This document shows positions 16,861 through 26,647 of a stretch of DNA of 64,000 nt, one piece after another. The stretch comes from Sediminitomix flava (GTDB lineage: Bacteria > Bacteroidota > Bacteroidia > Cytophagales > Flammeovirgaceae): the NCBI RefSeq assembly GCF_003149185.1, contig NZ_QGDO01000001.1, positions 1,612,001-1,676,000 of the forward strand. Direction: 5' to 3'. A model generated the notes under the pieces. The model did no database searches, had not been told where the DNA came from, and saw only the letters and a list, made by a program, of their open reading frames with translations. The number at the start of each line of letters is the position of its first letter. The stretch's first letter is position 1. The position numbers and the translations under genes were made by a program.

Positions 16861-18465
16861 TTACAGCTCTTTGAAGAAGTCATTTCCTTTGTCATCACAG
16901 ATGATGAATGCAGGGAAGTTTTCTACTTCAATTTTACGAACAGCTTCCATTCCTAATTCTTCGAAATCTACGACCTCAACTGACTTGATATTCTCTTTTG
17001 CCAAGATTGCAGCAGGTCCACCTATAGAACCAAGGTAGAATCCTCCATTTTTTTCACAAGACTGACGAACTTGATCAGAACGGTTACCTTTTGCAAGCAT
17101 AATCATAGAACCTCTCAACGCTTGGAACTCCCCAACATAAGGGTCCATACGTCCTGCTGTTGTTGGCCCAAATGAACCTGAAGGCATCCCTTCTGGAGTC
17201 TTAGCTGGTCCAGCATAATAGATTGGGTGATTCTTGAAGTATTCGGGCATCGGCTCACCATTGTCAATCATTTCCTTGATACGAGCATGAGCAATATCAC
17301 GAGCTACGATCAAAGTACCTTTCAAGTTCAAGCGAGTTTTGATTGGGTATTTTGTCAACTCAGCCAATACTTCTTCCATTGGTCTGTCCAAGTCAATCTC
17401 AATCGCTTTCTCCATTTGTGGTTCAACTGCAGGAAGATATTTTCTTGGGTCTTTTTCCAATTGCTCAACGAATAATCCTTCTTCAGTGATTTTCGCTTTG
17501 ATGTTACGGTCAGCTGAACAACTTACACCAATTCCGACTGGACAAGATGCTGCGTGACGAGGCAAACGAATTACACGAACGTCATGCGTAAAATATTTAC
17601 CACCAAACTGAGCACCAATCTGACTCTTCTGACAAATCTCTTGGACTTTCTTTTCCCACTCCAAATCACGGAAAGCACGTCCATGCTCATTTCCTGTTGT
17701 TGGTAAATGATCAAAATACCCTGCTGATGCTTTTTTCACTGTAGCAAGGTTAGCTTCTGCTGAAGTACCACCAATCACCAAAGCCAAGTGATAAGGAGGG
17801 CAAGCAGCAGTACCCAAATCCATGATATGGTCTTCTACGAACTTAGTTAAGCTGTCCTCATTCAAAAGAGCTTTTGTCTTTTGGTATAAGAATGTTTTGT
17901 TAGCAGAACCACCACCTTTAGCTAAGAATAAGAATTCGAATTTGTTTCCTTTTTCAGCGTAAATGTCAATTTGTGCAGGAAGGTTAGAACCTGTGTTCTT
18001 TTCTTCGAACATTGTTTGTGGCACTACTTGAGAATAACGAAGGTTACGCTCTTGGTAAGTATCATAGATACCTCTTGAAAGGTGTTCTGCATCTTCAGCA
18101 TTTGTCCACACGTTCTCACCTTTTTTAGCCATTACGATAGCTGTACCAGTATCTTGACAAGATGGAAGTTTACCTTCTGCTGCTGTAACTGCATTTTGCA
18201 AAAGCGTGAAAGCAACGAAACGATCGTTATCTGTTGCCTCAGGATCTTCCAAAATGTTTGATAGCTTTTGAAGGTGAGTTGGTCTCAAATAGAAAGAAAC
18301 ATCGCTCATAGCTTCTTTTGCCAACAACTCCAATCCTTTCGGATCTACTTTCAAGATTTTCTTTCCTTCTACTTCAATTGTAGAAACATATTCATTGCTT
18401 ACAAGTCTGTATTCTGTCGTATCCTTTTCTATCGGATAAGGCTTCTGATAAAAAAACTCAGCCAT
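16861..18465 (-). CDS. fumA: Class I (iron-sulfur) fumarate hydratase
   Basis: The enzyme interconverts fumarate and malate in the TCA cycle using an oxygen-labile [4Fe-4S] cluster. The 534-residue single chain joins the alpha and beta parts that are separate in two-subunit forms. Cluster-binding Cys candidates lie in [20 protein letters not shown] and [12 protein letters not shown]. The C-terminal beta part shows [12 protein letters not shown] and KGNRSDQV. The symbol is given for the class; fumB-type naming would be equally valid. Codon use suggests good expression. It is transcribed alone. Confidence 0.93.
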   Translation of the reverse strand: MAEFFYQKPYPIEKDTTEYRLVSNEYVSTIEVEGKKILKVDPKGLELLAKEAMSDVSFYLRPTHLQKLSNILEDPEATDNDRFVAFTLLQNAVTAAEGKLPSCQDTGTAIVMAKKGENVWTNAEDAEHLSRGIYDTYQERNLRYSQVVPQTMFEEKNTGSNLPAQIDIYAEKGNKFEFLFLAKGGGSANKTFLYQKTKALLNEDSLTKFVEDHIMDLGTAACPPYHLALVIGGTSAEANLATVKKASAGYFDHLPTTGNEHGRAFRDLEWEKKVQEICQKSQIGAQFGGKYFTHDVRVIRLPRHAASCPVGIGVSCSADRNIKAKITEEGLFVEQLEKDPRKYLPAVEPQMEKAIEIDLDRPMEEVLAELTKYPIKTRLNLKGTLIVARDIAHARIKEMIDNGEPMPEYFKNHPIYYAGPAKTPEGMPSGSFGPTTAGRMDPYVGEFQALRGSMIMLAKGNRSDQVRQSCEKNGGFYLGSIGGPAAILAKENIKSVEVVDFEELGMEAVRKIEVENFPAFIICDDKGNDFFKEL

Positions 18466-18649
18466 CTTCGTATTATTTATAGTGTTAGTATGTGTCTTAT
18501 AGAATCTACTCTATTTGAAAACAAATATACAAGGGTAGTTTGTTTTCGTTTTATCGATAGCAAATATAATTTTTATTAGGAAAATTTCTTGGTGAGGTAT
18601 GTCATAAGAATATAGAGAGATGGGCAATTAAATTTCATGCTGACTTCAG

Positions 18650-18679
18650 AAAAAAGGTCTACCCTTTAGAGGTAGACCT
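18650..18679 (-). terminator. Terminator of the large T9SS cargo gene
   Basis: On the minus strand AGGTCTACC (18679-18671) pairs with GGTAGACCT (18663-18655), loop 7 nt, followed by a T tract. It ends the 18744-22778 transcript. Confidence 0.88.
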
Positions 18680-18743
18680 AGCAGACATCAGTTGAAAGAG
18701 TTAGGGAGTAAAAAATGATTTATAAAAACTCTTTCGAAGAATA

Positions 18744-21700
18744 TTATCTGAGAATCACTTTCCTACTTTCTGAATAATGGTCATCTGCCATCACTCTGAT
18801 AAAGTAAAGTCCCTTGCTTTGGTTAGAGATATCAATATCAGTTTCCACATCAGAAGTATGTTCATATTGTTTTTTCACCAATACATGACCTTGTTGATCG
18901 AGAACTTCTAATAGAATCCATGCCATTTCTGTATGATGGTGAATACTCACATGAAAATGACCATCGTTAGGATCAGGGAAAAGAAACAATTCATCATTGC
19001 TATCTACTTCATGAGCATATTCCAAATCACTGTATTCATATGTATTCATTCTGCTATTATTGGCCTGCACTCCAATAGCACAGCTTTCTGAAAAATCTCC
19101 GTACTCACCTTGATAACTCGCTTTTACAGCTATATCATAAAACTTACCGCCTTCTACAGGAGCACTTATCAAATCTTTAAACTTGAAAAATGGAGAAGTA
19201 GAATAATGTGTATAATCATAACCATTCTCAGCATTTACAATATGAAATTCATAGCTATCAGCATATGGAAGCGGTTCAGCCCAAATCAAATTCTCTTTGG
19301 AAAAGCTTTGTGTACACTGATTTGCCTTCATGAACGTGTTTAAATTTGGAGAAGCTGTCGAGATGTAACATGTATCTGTAAATTCTCCATTGTAATAAGG
19401 ACTATTTGCTTTTACTTGAATTCCGTAGGTAGTATTTGGCAAAATCTCTACTCCCATTCTAACAAGCTGAGCAGAAGCAACTGAAGACTGATAAACCGTA
19501 TCAATCCCTAATTCTTGATTGAAAATTCTAAAATCATAATCTCCTGCTGCCCATACACTATTTGCTTTTAGGTAATCTGAAGCCACTAATTCATCTCGTC
19601 CACAATCATTATCAATAAGCGTTGTATTGCCGTCTGGTCGATACGTGATAATTCTACAGACTTTACTGTATTCACCCTCCAAATCTTGAACACGAGCTTT
19701 TACATCTATGTAATAATCCTTATTCGGAATTACTGCCTCAGCTAAGTTTTTAATTTTCAGAAAAGGGTAAGAATTGGTATATTCCTGATAATAACCGATA
19801 TCATCGTTTCGTACTCGGAATGTATAACTACTAGCGCCATCTACAGCTTCAGACCAAAGCATATTGTCTAATGTTACCCCATAAATTCCACAGTATTGAT
19901 CTTTCAAATAGGTTGGAGGCACTTCTAGTTTTGCTGTCCGAATTGTAGCTACTTCACCAAACTCTCCATCGACCTCTTCTACGACAGGCTTAACTTGAAT
20001 ATGATATCTCGTTTCCTCTAAAATTGATTCTCCTAGAACTCCAAAATGATGAAGGCAAGTATGATTATTCTGACTAACATAGGTTGAATCAAAGCCAAGT
20101 GAATCATTCCATAGCCTAAAAGCATACTGATCCGCTCCATACAAAAACTCTGACCAGATAGCTGTTTTTTCACTTACACTATCCATCCCGTTTACCTCTG
20201 CTTTCATTTGAATTACGGGTAAGCTCTCGGTATTGATCAAATAAGGTTCAGAGTAAGCCTTTCCAAAATTAGTAACAACCCCTACTTTCACACCATATTC
20301 AGTTTGGTACAGCGTGTTTGGAGTATCTTTCAGAGAGAATTCTCTATTTTCACTAAAAATGGTATCAGATATAGATAAAGCTTCATTTTCCAATATGAAC
20401 TCCCAACCTATTGCATTAGGATTATCAATAGCTCTAATAATTTGATCCATATTAATGACCTCATTGATTTCAACTCCTTCTATTTCACCAATAGGCAGCG
20501 GAATAGTTCTGATTGTACACTGAATATTTCCCCATGTATTATGATGAGAAGTTACTACTTTAACCCGTACTGAATACTCTGTATTTGCTTCAAAATCTAA
20601 ATTGAAGTCGGATAAGGAAAAGAAAGTACTATCGACACCCCGTGAAACCACCTCTGTTTGATTAGTTGGCGATGTGATTTCTACGAAATAAGCTGTAGCC
20701 CCCGAAATTGGGTCAAAAAGTAGAGGCTGATGATAAGTCACAGAATCAATATCACAAGATTGATCATTCAACTTAGCTAGTTCTCCAATCGTTGCCATCG
20801 TTATAGAACAAGTATTACCCCAAGCTGTCCATTGATCTTTCACAAATGCTCTAACTCGCACTTGATATACCATTCCAGGATATAAAATTTCTGGTAGTCG
20901 GTCTGGGTAAAAGTATGGAGAAACAGCCGTATAAATGATATTATAATCTATAGCTGTATTTATAATTTCAAACTCATAAGAAGTAGCACCAATAACTCCT
21001 TCTGCTTTAACCTTCTCATTAAACAAAATATGTTCTACATCACAATAAGCTGTTTCTAGTTGGGTATCCTGCCAACCTTCAGACGTAAGAGAACATTCTT
21101 CACTCCAATCACCTACAAACATTCCTCCTATTGTCACCCTTGATTTGATCGCATAACTTTTAGCAAAAGTTGCCATCGAGAAATTCTTAAGCTTAAAATT
21201 TCGATTTCTTGCCGTATAAAACTGTACGCTATCGGTTTGGGTATCTCGGAGTGCAAAATCATAACTTGTAGCATTCTCAATAATTTCAGCAAACAAATTA
21301 TCATTCAAACCTACTTGTTCTTTTCCACAATCTTCCGTTCTGAGCATTGCTCCTCGAATACTCAAATCCGTTTGCATTTCATGCTCATAGGCTCCAATAT
21401 CTATCCGTCCACCTTTTACACGACTTGTATTTGATAGATCAGTAACCATATTTAGATGACTAACATCTCGCCCCGCATCAGTTGCTAAAGCATATTCTTG
21501 AAGGCGATAATCATCCGTTGAAGGTTCTACAAAAAGTCCATCCAAATCGGATTGGTAATAGTTATTTGAGTCAAGATAAGCAGCATTATGCACATAATTT
21601 CTACTGATAAGCAAGTAATCTCTATCGCTTCCATATTGTGTAGAAGTGGGTGCTACAATTAAGTTGTTGTAAAAAATATCTGTAGTACTATCAATTCCGA

Positions 21701-22778
21701 GAATACTCTTGTGGTTCTCCATTCTCAAACCAAAATTCCCCGTACTTACAATCGTATTATTCACAAATTCATAGCCCTTTCGTCCTTCTTCTGCATCATA
21801 GTCATTTGCATAAATACCATCAAAACCCGAATTAGCTACAAGGTTATTGTGAACCTGTACATTCCCTACTCCTTTGATTTGTACTCCTATTCCAGAACCT
21901 CTATTAATAATATTGTGGTGGATATTTCCTTCAGACTCCCATCCTAAGTATAAACCTGTATTCTGGAAAATTTCATCTTCCAAGCCATAGTCTAAGATGG
22001 TATTATTCCATATTTCACATTCTTCAATCACTCGATTGACCTGAATACCATCCCAACCCGTTCGTTCAACCTTATTATCATAGATTTTTACATCTCTCAA
22101 AAAGTGAGGATAAATACTGTCATTTTCACAAGCAATCGGGTCGCCTGTATAACCTATATACATTCCTTCTCCGCCTGTGTCATGAATGTAACAGTCATGA
22201 ATTGAGAGATGCTCCATTGAGAAATTTCTTCTCCAAGAATTAGGAATATCACAAGAAGGGTCTGCTTTGGCTACAATACCAGCGAAAGGAGTGTGCGCAA
22301 TTTCTACGTTTGCAATTTCAAAATCGGAAGATTCCCCGTGAATGTGAATACCACTGGGTGCGGCATTTCCACCTTTTCTAAAACCATCAACATCTAACTT
22401 GATCCCGTATTCAAAAGAAGCATCCCCTGTACCCAACAATCTGAAATGTTCACTATTGACAATGTCTATGGTATGAAACCATGGCTGATTTCCCAAGATC
22501 ACTTGCCCTCCACAATTCTGTATGATTACAGGTTGAGAAGCCGAACCTCTAATATTCTTAATATTAAGATCAGAATATTGCCCGGCTTGCAAACATATTT
22601 TATCTCCAGCCTTTACATCTAGAATAAGTTCTCCAGCTATGGTAGAACTCGCGTCTCCATTTATTACCGTAGTACCTTGAGGCACTAGGTGATCACATCC
22701 ACAATCTTGACCATAGCCAACAACATGGAATATCACAGTCATAAAAAAAAGAAAAGGTAGAGTTGATAAGTTAGTCAT
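18744..22778 (-). CDS. Large T9SS-secreted beta-helix protein with eight tandem modules
   Basis: A 1344-residue protein. A signal peptide (about 1-24) precedes a parallel beta-helix region (about 30-470) with recurring N-x-x-V-x-N-T-I and I-H-x-N-I-I-N strands. Eight modules of roughly 85-95 residues follow (about 480-1250). Each tends to start with a Cys or its replacement, then W-S-E/A-E, a GA-x-x-Y-x-F strand, and Y-x-I-x-V-K near the end. Modules 4 and 5 lack the leading Cys. A type A T9SS sorting domain closes the protein (about 1265-1344): FLFPDPNDGHFHV, then KGLYFIRVMADD. It should be exported by the Sec and T9SS routes and attached to, or released from, the cell surface. Polysaccharide or adhesion function is inferred only. 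Confidence 0.88.
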   Translation of the reverse strand: MTNLSTLPFLFFMTVIFHVVGYGQDCGCDHLVPQGTTVINGDASSTIAGELILDVKAGDKICLQAGQYSDLNIKNIRGSASQPVIIQNCGGQVILGNQPWFHTIDIVNSEHFRLLGTGDASFEYGIKLDVDGFRKGGNAAPSGIHIHGESSDFEIANVEIAHTPFAGIVAKADPSCDIPNSWRRNFSMEHLSIHDCYIHDTGGEGMYIGYTGDPIACENDSIYPHFLRDVKIYDNKVERTGWDGIQVNRVIEECEIWNNTILDYGLEDEIFQNTGLYLGWESEGNIHHNIINRGSGIGVQIKGVGNVQVHNNLVANSGFDGIYANDYDAEEGRKGYEFVNNTIVSTGNFGLRMENHKSILGIDSTTDIFYNNLIVAPTSTQYGSDRDYLLISRNYVHNAAYLDSNNYYQSDLDGLFVEPSTDDYRLQEYALATDAGRDVSHLNMVTDLSNTSRVKGGRIDIGAYEHEMQTDLSIRGAMLRTEDCGKEQVGLNDNLFAEIIENATSYDFALRDTQTDSVQFYTARNRNFKLKNFSMATFAKSYAIKSRVTIGGMFVGDWSEECSLTSEGWQDTQLETAYCDVEHILFNEKVKAEGVIGATSYEFEIINTAIDYNIIYTAVSPYFYPDRLPEILYPGMVYQVRVRAFVKDQWTAWGNTCSITMATIGELAKLNDQSCDIDSVTYHQPLLFDPISGATAYFVEITSPTNQTEVVSRGVDSTFFSLSDFNLDFEANTEYSVRVKVVTSHHNTWGNIQCTIRTIPLPIGEIEGVEINEVINMDQIIRAIDNPNAIGWEFILENEALSISDTIFSENREFSLKDTPNTLYQTEYGVKVGVVTNFGKAYSEPYLINTESLPVIQMKAEVNGMDSVSEKTAIWSEFLYGADQYAFRLWNDSLGFDSTYVSQNNHTCLHHFGVLGESILEETRYHIQVKPVVEEVDGEFGEVATIRTAKLEVPPTYLKDQYCGIYGVTLDNMLWSEAVDGASSYTFRVRNDDIGYYQEYTNSYPFLKIKNLAEAVIPNKDYYIDVKARVQDLEGEYSKVCRIITYRPDGNTTLIDNDCGRDELVASDYLKANSVWAAGDYDFRIFNQELGIDTVYQSSVASAQLVRMGVEILPNTTYGIQVKANSPYYNGEFTDTCYISTASPNLNTFMKANQCTQSFSKENLIWAEPLPYADSYEFHIVNAENGYDYTHYSTSPFFKFKDLISAPVEGGKFYDIAVKASYQGEYGDFSESCAIGVQANNSRMNTYEYSDLEYAHEVDSNDELFLFPDPNDGHFHVSIHHHTEMAWILLEVLDQQGHVLVKKQYEHTSDVETDIDISNQSKGLYFIRVMADDHYSESRKVILR

Positions 22779-23267
22779 AGGTTAATAGATAGTTGTTCAG
22801 ATTAGGTCAAATCTTAAAGACAAATGTATCCTTATCTACGTGTTATATCAAGCTAGGGTGTTGTACGTTGAATGAAAGAGCTGTACTGAATTCGTCTGAA
22901 ATGAATCGTGAGAAAATATCTTCAAACAAAAATGTTTTTCCTTCTTAGATGTGATTTTATAGAGCTAAACCAACGCATTTGCAGTGTTACATGAATATAA
23001 TCCTAAAAAATAAAGAGAGCGTTAAAAAATGAATCTAAAATTACAATGAGATTATAGAAGCAAGCACAAATTCTTACTACTAAAAGAATTCATGCTAAGA
23101 GCTATAAAAAACAAAAAGCATCAATACCTATTTGGAATGATGCTTTCGGGGAGTTCTAATTCTTTATTGACCAATTCTTACAAAGAATGTACTAACTCTT
23201 ATACGCTGTTACGACAATAATGTTTTAAGTAATTGTTATTTTTTTAGACTTATTTTCAATTTAATAA
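22779..23267. other. 489-bp intergenic stretch
   Basis: No open frame or RNA gene is seen here. The stretch contains the upstream region of the T9SS cargo gene and, near 23115-23146, the terminator of the TSUP gene. The rest is AT-rich without recognised motifs. Confidence 0.6.
23115..23146 (-). terminator. Terminator of the TSUP transporter gene
   Basis: AAAGCATCA and TGATGCTTT form a 9-bp stem around a 14-nt loop. On the minus strand it is followed by a T-rich run (TTTTTGTTTTTT). It lies about 120 nt past the stop at 23268. Confidence 0.8.
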
Positions 23268-24101
23268 TCAGGGAGTTCCTAAACCTGGAAGATATTCATA
23301 GAGGTGAAACATCTTGAAAATTGTAGTTGTCACCATCAGTATTAATAGCCATTTCACCCAAGTGCTCGCCTGCGGATGAGAAATCACATACTTCCCAGCA
23401 AACCATGTTCCTCCTATTTGTCCTAGTGCCAATAAAATGGCAAATACCCAATCCACTTGACCTTTCCACAAGAAAACGAAAAACACAGGTAGAGAATAAA
23501 GCGATATCACAACCATTTTGAGTGCGTTTGAATGCACCAAATTCATCTTTTCTAATTTTGATAAAGCTACAATCATCAAGATTCCAATCCCTGCCTGTAC
23601 AAACCCTCCATAAAAGCCAATGAGTAAGAAAATAAAGAAGGATAATGGGTTAAACTTTTTCTTCTCTCCTAGTTTATTGATTTTCTTCTTCACCTTTGCT
23701 TTTTGTTGTGGCATCAAGATATTCGCCAACACAAACAGCATCAGAAAACCAACAACTTTTTCTAATAAACTTTTATCGATATCAGCAGCTACCAAAGCTC
23801 CAGCGATTGCCCCGATCAAAGTGGCCAAAAGAATATAGAAGCTACCATCTAGTTTCAGTAATCCACTTTTATGAAAAGTATGAGTACCTAATACATTTTG
23901 TACCAAAATACCTAGGCGATTACTACCATTGGCCAATGGGGCTGGAACTCCATAAAATAATAAGGCTGAAAGTGTAAATATTGAACCGCCTCCTGCCAAG
24001 GTATTAACTATACCAGCAGCAAAACCAGCCATGACAAAAGTAAACCACTCCGCAAGGTTGAAGTGTAAACCCTCGATGAAATAGTGCAGATCGAATTGCA
24101 T
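23268..24101 (-). CDS. TSUP (TauE/SafE) family membrane transporter
   Basis: A 277-residue inner-membrane protein with about seven to eight hydrophobic helices. The family signatures are present: GFAAGIVNTLAGGGSIFTL near the N-terminus, and its counterpart GFYGGFVQAGIGILMIVAL at about 160-180. The N- and C-terminal halves are inverted repeats. TSUP members move sulfite, sulfoacetate or other organosulfur anions, usually outward; the substrate cannot be told here. It diverges from serS and is transcribed alone. Confidence 0.88.
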   Translation of the reverse strand: MQFDLHYFIEGLHFNLAEWFTFVMAGFAAGIVNTLAGGGSIFTLSALLFYGVPAPLANGSNRLGILVQNVLGTHTFHKSGLLKLDGSFYILLATLIGAIAGALVAADIDKSLLEKVVGFLMLFVLANILMPQQKAKVKKKINKLGEKKKFNPLSFFIFLLIGFYGGFVQAGIGILMIVALSKLEKMNLVHSNALKMVVISLYSLPVFFVFLWKGQVDWVFAILLALGQIGGTWFAGKYVISHPQASTWVKWLLILMVTTTIFKMFHLYEYLPGLGTP

Positions 24102-24215
24102 GAGAGAAATCGTAATTGGACTGTCTTATTTGAGTATTCAAAACAGACTAAGCCCTAATCTTTGGGTAATGGGTTAAGGGATTTATTCACTGAGTATGAA
24201 TATTAATGGAAATCA

Positions 24216-24247
24216 TTGCTCAAGCGTTGTCAAGTTAACTATATTTG
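24216..24247 (+). promoter_or_regulatory. Promoter of serS
   Basis: TTG at 24216-24218, a 21-nt spacer, then TATATTTG at 24240-24247. The start would lie near 24254, giving a leader of about 25 nt. Confidence 0.6.
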
Positions 24248-24276
24248 CTCTCATAAATTAATCGATATTCCAGAAG

Positions 24277-25551
24277 ATGTTACAAGTTACATATATAAGA
24301 GAAAACAAAGAGACCGTAATTGCTGGGCTCCGAAAAAGAAATATCGAAGATATCGAAGCAATCATCGATAGCGTCTTGGAGTTGGATGACAAGAAGCGCG
24401 CAACTCAGAAAGAAAGAGACGATGCACAAGCTGCTGCCAATAAAAAATCAAAAGAAATTGGAGGCTTGATGCGTGAAGGTAAAAAAGAAGAAGCTGAAGC
24501 TGCAAAAGCGGAAACTTCCGAATTGAAGTCTCGCGTAAAAGAGTTGAGTGAGCAGTTTTCTCAATTGGATCAAGAATTAAAAAATAAATTATACCATATT
24601 CCTAACGTACCTCAGCCAATTGTTCCTGAAGGAAAAAGTGATGAGGATAACGTAGAAGAATATAGAAAAGGAGAAGTTCCTACACTAGCTGAAGGTTCAG
24701 AACCTCACTGGGACTTGATCAAGAAATACGATATCATCGATTTCGAAATGGGTAACAAAGTTACTGGAGCTGGTTTCCCATTCTATAAAGGTAAAGGTGC
24801 TCGTTTACAACGTGCTCTTGTTAACTTCTTCTTAGAGAAAGCAGTTGAGAAAGGGTATCTTGAGGTACAACCTCCAATAGTAGTAAATGAGGCTTCAGGT
24901 TACGGTACTGGGCAGTTGCCAGATAAAGAAGGACAAATGTATCACATCGGAAAAGATGAGTTGTATTTGATTCCTACTGCTGAGGTGCCAATCACAAATA
25001 TGTTCCGTGACGAAATTCTTCGTAAAGAAGATCTTCCAAAACGTTGTGTTGGTTTCACGCCATGTTTCCGTAGAGAAGCAGGTTCATGGGGAGCTGATGT
25101 AAGAGGCTTGAACCGTCTTCACCAGTTCGACAAAGTTGAAATCGTGAACGTAACAAAGCCAGAAGATTCTGAAACAGCACACAAAGAAATGTGTGATTAT
25201 GTAGAAAGTCTATTGGTTGAGCTAGGACTTCCATACCGTAGGTTATTGCTTTGCGGAGGAGACCTTAGTATAAATGCAGGTCTTTGCTACGACTTTGAAG
25301 TTTATTCTGCTGCACAAGAGCGTTGGTTGGAAGTAAGTTCTGTAAGTAACTTCTACAACTACCAAGCTAATCGCTTGAAATTGCGCTATAAAGATGAAAA
25401 CAATCAAACGCAATTGGCTCATACTCTAAACGGTAGTGCACTGGCATTGCCTCGTATTTTGGCTGCTATATTAGAGAATAATCAGACTCCAGAAGGAATC
25501 CGTATTCCAGAAGTACTAGTGCCATTTACAGGTTTTGATATGATTAACTAG
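24277..25551 (+). CDS. serS: Serine--tRNA ligase
   Basis: SerRS charges tRNA-Ser in the cytosol, a class II synthetase. The 424-residue protein has an N-terminal coiled-coil arm (about 30-105, rich in Lys and Glu) that reads the long variable arm of tRNA-Ser. Motif 2 is FRREAGSWGADVRGL with LHQFDKVEIV, and motif 3 is LNGSALALPRILAAI. Length and domain order are normal. A promoter with close consensus lies 30 nt upstream, and a terminator follows. Confidence 0.97.
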   Translation: MLQVTYIRENKETVIAGLRKRNIEDIEAIIDSVLELDDKKRATQKERDDAQAAANKKSKEIGGLMREGKKEEAEAAKAETSELKSRVKELSEQFSQLDQELKNKLYHIPNVPQPIVPEGKSDEDNVEEYRKGEVPTLAEGSEPHWDLIKKYDIIDFEMGNKVTGAGFPFYKGKGARLQRALVNFFLEKAVEKGYLEVQPPIVVNEASGYGTGQLPDKEGQMYHIGKDELYLIPTAEVPITNMFRDEILRKEDLPKRCVGFTPCFRREAGSWGADVRGLNRLHQFDKVEIVNVTKPEDSETAHKEMCDYVESLLVELGLPYRRLLLCGGDLSINAGLCYDFEVYSAAQERWLEVSSVSNFYNYQANRLKLRYKDENNQTQLAHTLNGSALALPRILAAILENNQTPEGIRIPEVLVPFTGFDMIN

Positions 25552-25579
25552 AAGAAATATCTGATAATCTAGATATATA

Positions 25580-25623
25580 GAATCAGTTTCGTGTTCTCCT
25601 TTTAGAGGATTTGAAACTGATTC
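25580..25623 (+). terminator. Terminator of serS
   Basis: GAATCAGTTTC (25580-25590) pairs perfectly with GAAACTGATTC (25613-25623), then TGTGTTTTTT. The loop can form a small inner helix. Confidence 0.82.
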
Positions 25624-25818
25624 TGTGTTTTTTGGACATTGGAAAAAAAAAGTTAACACAACGGAAAAAAGTCATTCCAACTTTTGTCAGATTATAATTT
25701 TGTGTAACTTGCACCTTCGTTAAACGACTAAGGAGTACGTTCTTTTATTTCTTAGGTTTAAGAAAATCAGATTCTGACATTACTTATTGTATTTGAGGAA
25801 TCTTTCAAAGCAAAAGTA

Positions 25819-25849
25819 TTGCTTTATTTCAGGTAATATAATAATTTTG
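25819..25849 (+). promoter_or_regulatory. Promoter of rpsT and leader of the 25624-25909 gap
   Basis: TTG (25819-25821), a 20-nt spacer and TAATTTTG (25842-25849) match the Bacteroidota consensus. The leader of about 55 nt has a small hairpin (ACTCC / GGAGT just downstream). Another TAATTTTG near 25694-25701 lacks a good -33 partner. The rest of the 358-bp gap between serS and rpsT shows no gene. Confidence 0.6.
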
Positions 25850-25909
25850 CACTCCGAAAATCTGGAGTAAGATTATTGATATTGTTAAGACTTTTAAGAA
25901 TTTAATATA

Positions 25910-26161
25910 ATGGCAAATCACAAGTCTGCTAAAAAAAGAATTAGATCAAGCCAAGCAAAACGCTTGAGAAATAGATATCAACTAAAAACTACAAGAACTT
26001 TCATCAAAAGATTGAGAGCAACTTCTGACAGAACTGAAGCAGAAGACATGTTCAAGAAAGTTTCTTCTATGATTGATAAGTTAGCTAAGAGAAACATTAT
26101 TCACGCTAATAATGCAGCTAACAAAAAATCTAAATTGGCTAAGCACGTAAACAGCTTGTAA
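25910..26161 (+). CDS. rpsT: 30S ribosomal protein S20
   Basis: An 83-residue basic protein binding 16S rRNA in the small subunit. The start MANHKSAKKRIRSSQAKRLRN is the classic S20 N-terminus, and the C-terminal ANNAANKKSKLAKHVNSL closes the three-helix bundle. It is monocistronic, with its own consensus promoter and a strong terminator, consistent with a gene controlled at its own leader as in other bacteria; that control is inferred. Confidence 0.97.
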   Translation: MANHKSAKKRIRSSQAKRLRNRYQLKTTRTFIKRLRATSDRTEAEDMFKKVSSMIDKLAKRNIIHANNAANKKSKLAKHVNSL

Positions 26162-26178
26162 GCTATACCGCTTTAGCG

Positions 26179-26213
26179 AAAAAGCCGAATCTAGAAATAG
26201 ATTCGGCTTTTTT
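26179..26213 (+). terminator. Terminator of rpsT
   Basis: AGCCGAATCTA pairs with TAGATTCGGCT over a GAAA loop, with A residues before and TTTTTTT after. A very strong intrinsic terminator. Confidence 0.95.
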
Positions 26214-26284
26214 TATTTTAAACTTTTTTATCTTACTATAGTTTCTCAATTGTAATAATCTTACAATACAATTATTTATTTGTG

Positions 26285-26614
26285 ATGGAGTGGAATCAAT
26301 TAAATTCACCAGAACAGTTGAACGCAATTGTGTCTGAATCTGAAAACGAGAAAATCGTAATCTTTAAGCACAGTACTCGCTGTTCAATTAGTTCTATGGC
26401 ATTGAACCGTTTGGAAAGAAGCTGGGAAAAAGACGTTGCGCTTAAGCCATATTATCTAGACCTTATTGCAAATCGAGGAATTTCAAATGACATTGCATCC
26501 CGTTTTGGTGTAGAACATGCTTCACCACAAGTATTGGTAATTGAAAACGGACAATGTGTTTATCATACTTCTCATATGGGAATCAACTTTCAAGAGTTGA
26601 AAGATTTGGTATAG
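26285..26614 (+). CDS. ytxJ: YtxJ-type bacillithiol-system thioredoxin-like protein
   Basis: A 109-residue thioredoxin-fold protein. The ATG at 26285 is preferred over the GTG directly before it. The active-site stretch is HSTRCSISSMAL, a single-Cys monothiol site (C-S-I-S) like that of YtxJ/BrxC proteins, which remove bacillithiol from S-bacillithiolated proteins or act as bacilliredoxins. The cis-Pro region is HASPQVLVIENG. The next gene on the same strand, 33 bp on, is bshA, which makes the bacillithiol backbone. This strongly supports the assignment; the two genes are likely one operon. Confidence 0.85.
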   Translation: MEWNQLNSPEQLNAIVSESENEKIVIFKHSTRCSISSMALNRLERSWEKDVALKPYYLDLIANRGISNDIASRFGVEHASPQVLVIENGQCVYHTSHMGINFQELKDLV

Positions 26615-26647
26615 TATTTCCGTTTTATAATAAAGACGAGTGTCAAA

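Noticed and set aside
22779-23267. Possible small gene in the gap
   Set aside because: Every frame is short and lacks a plausible start or conserved pattern; only a terminator is supported.
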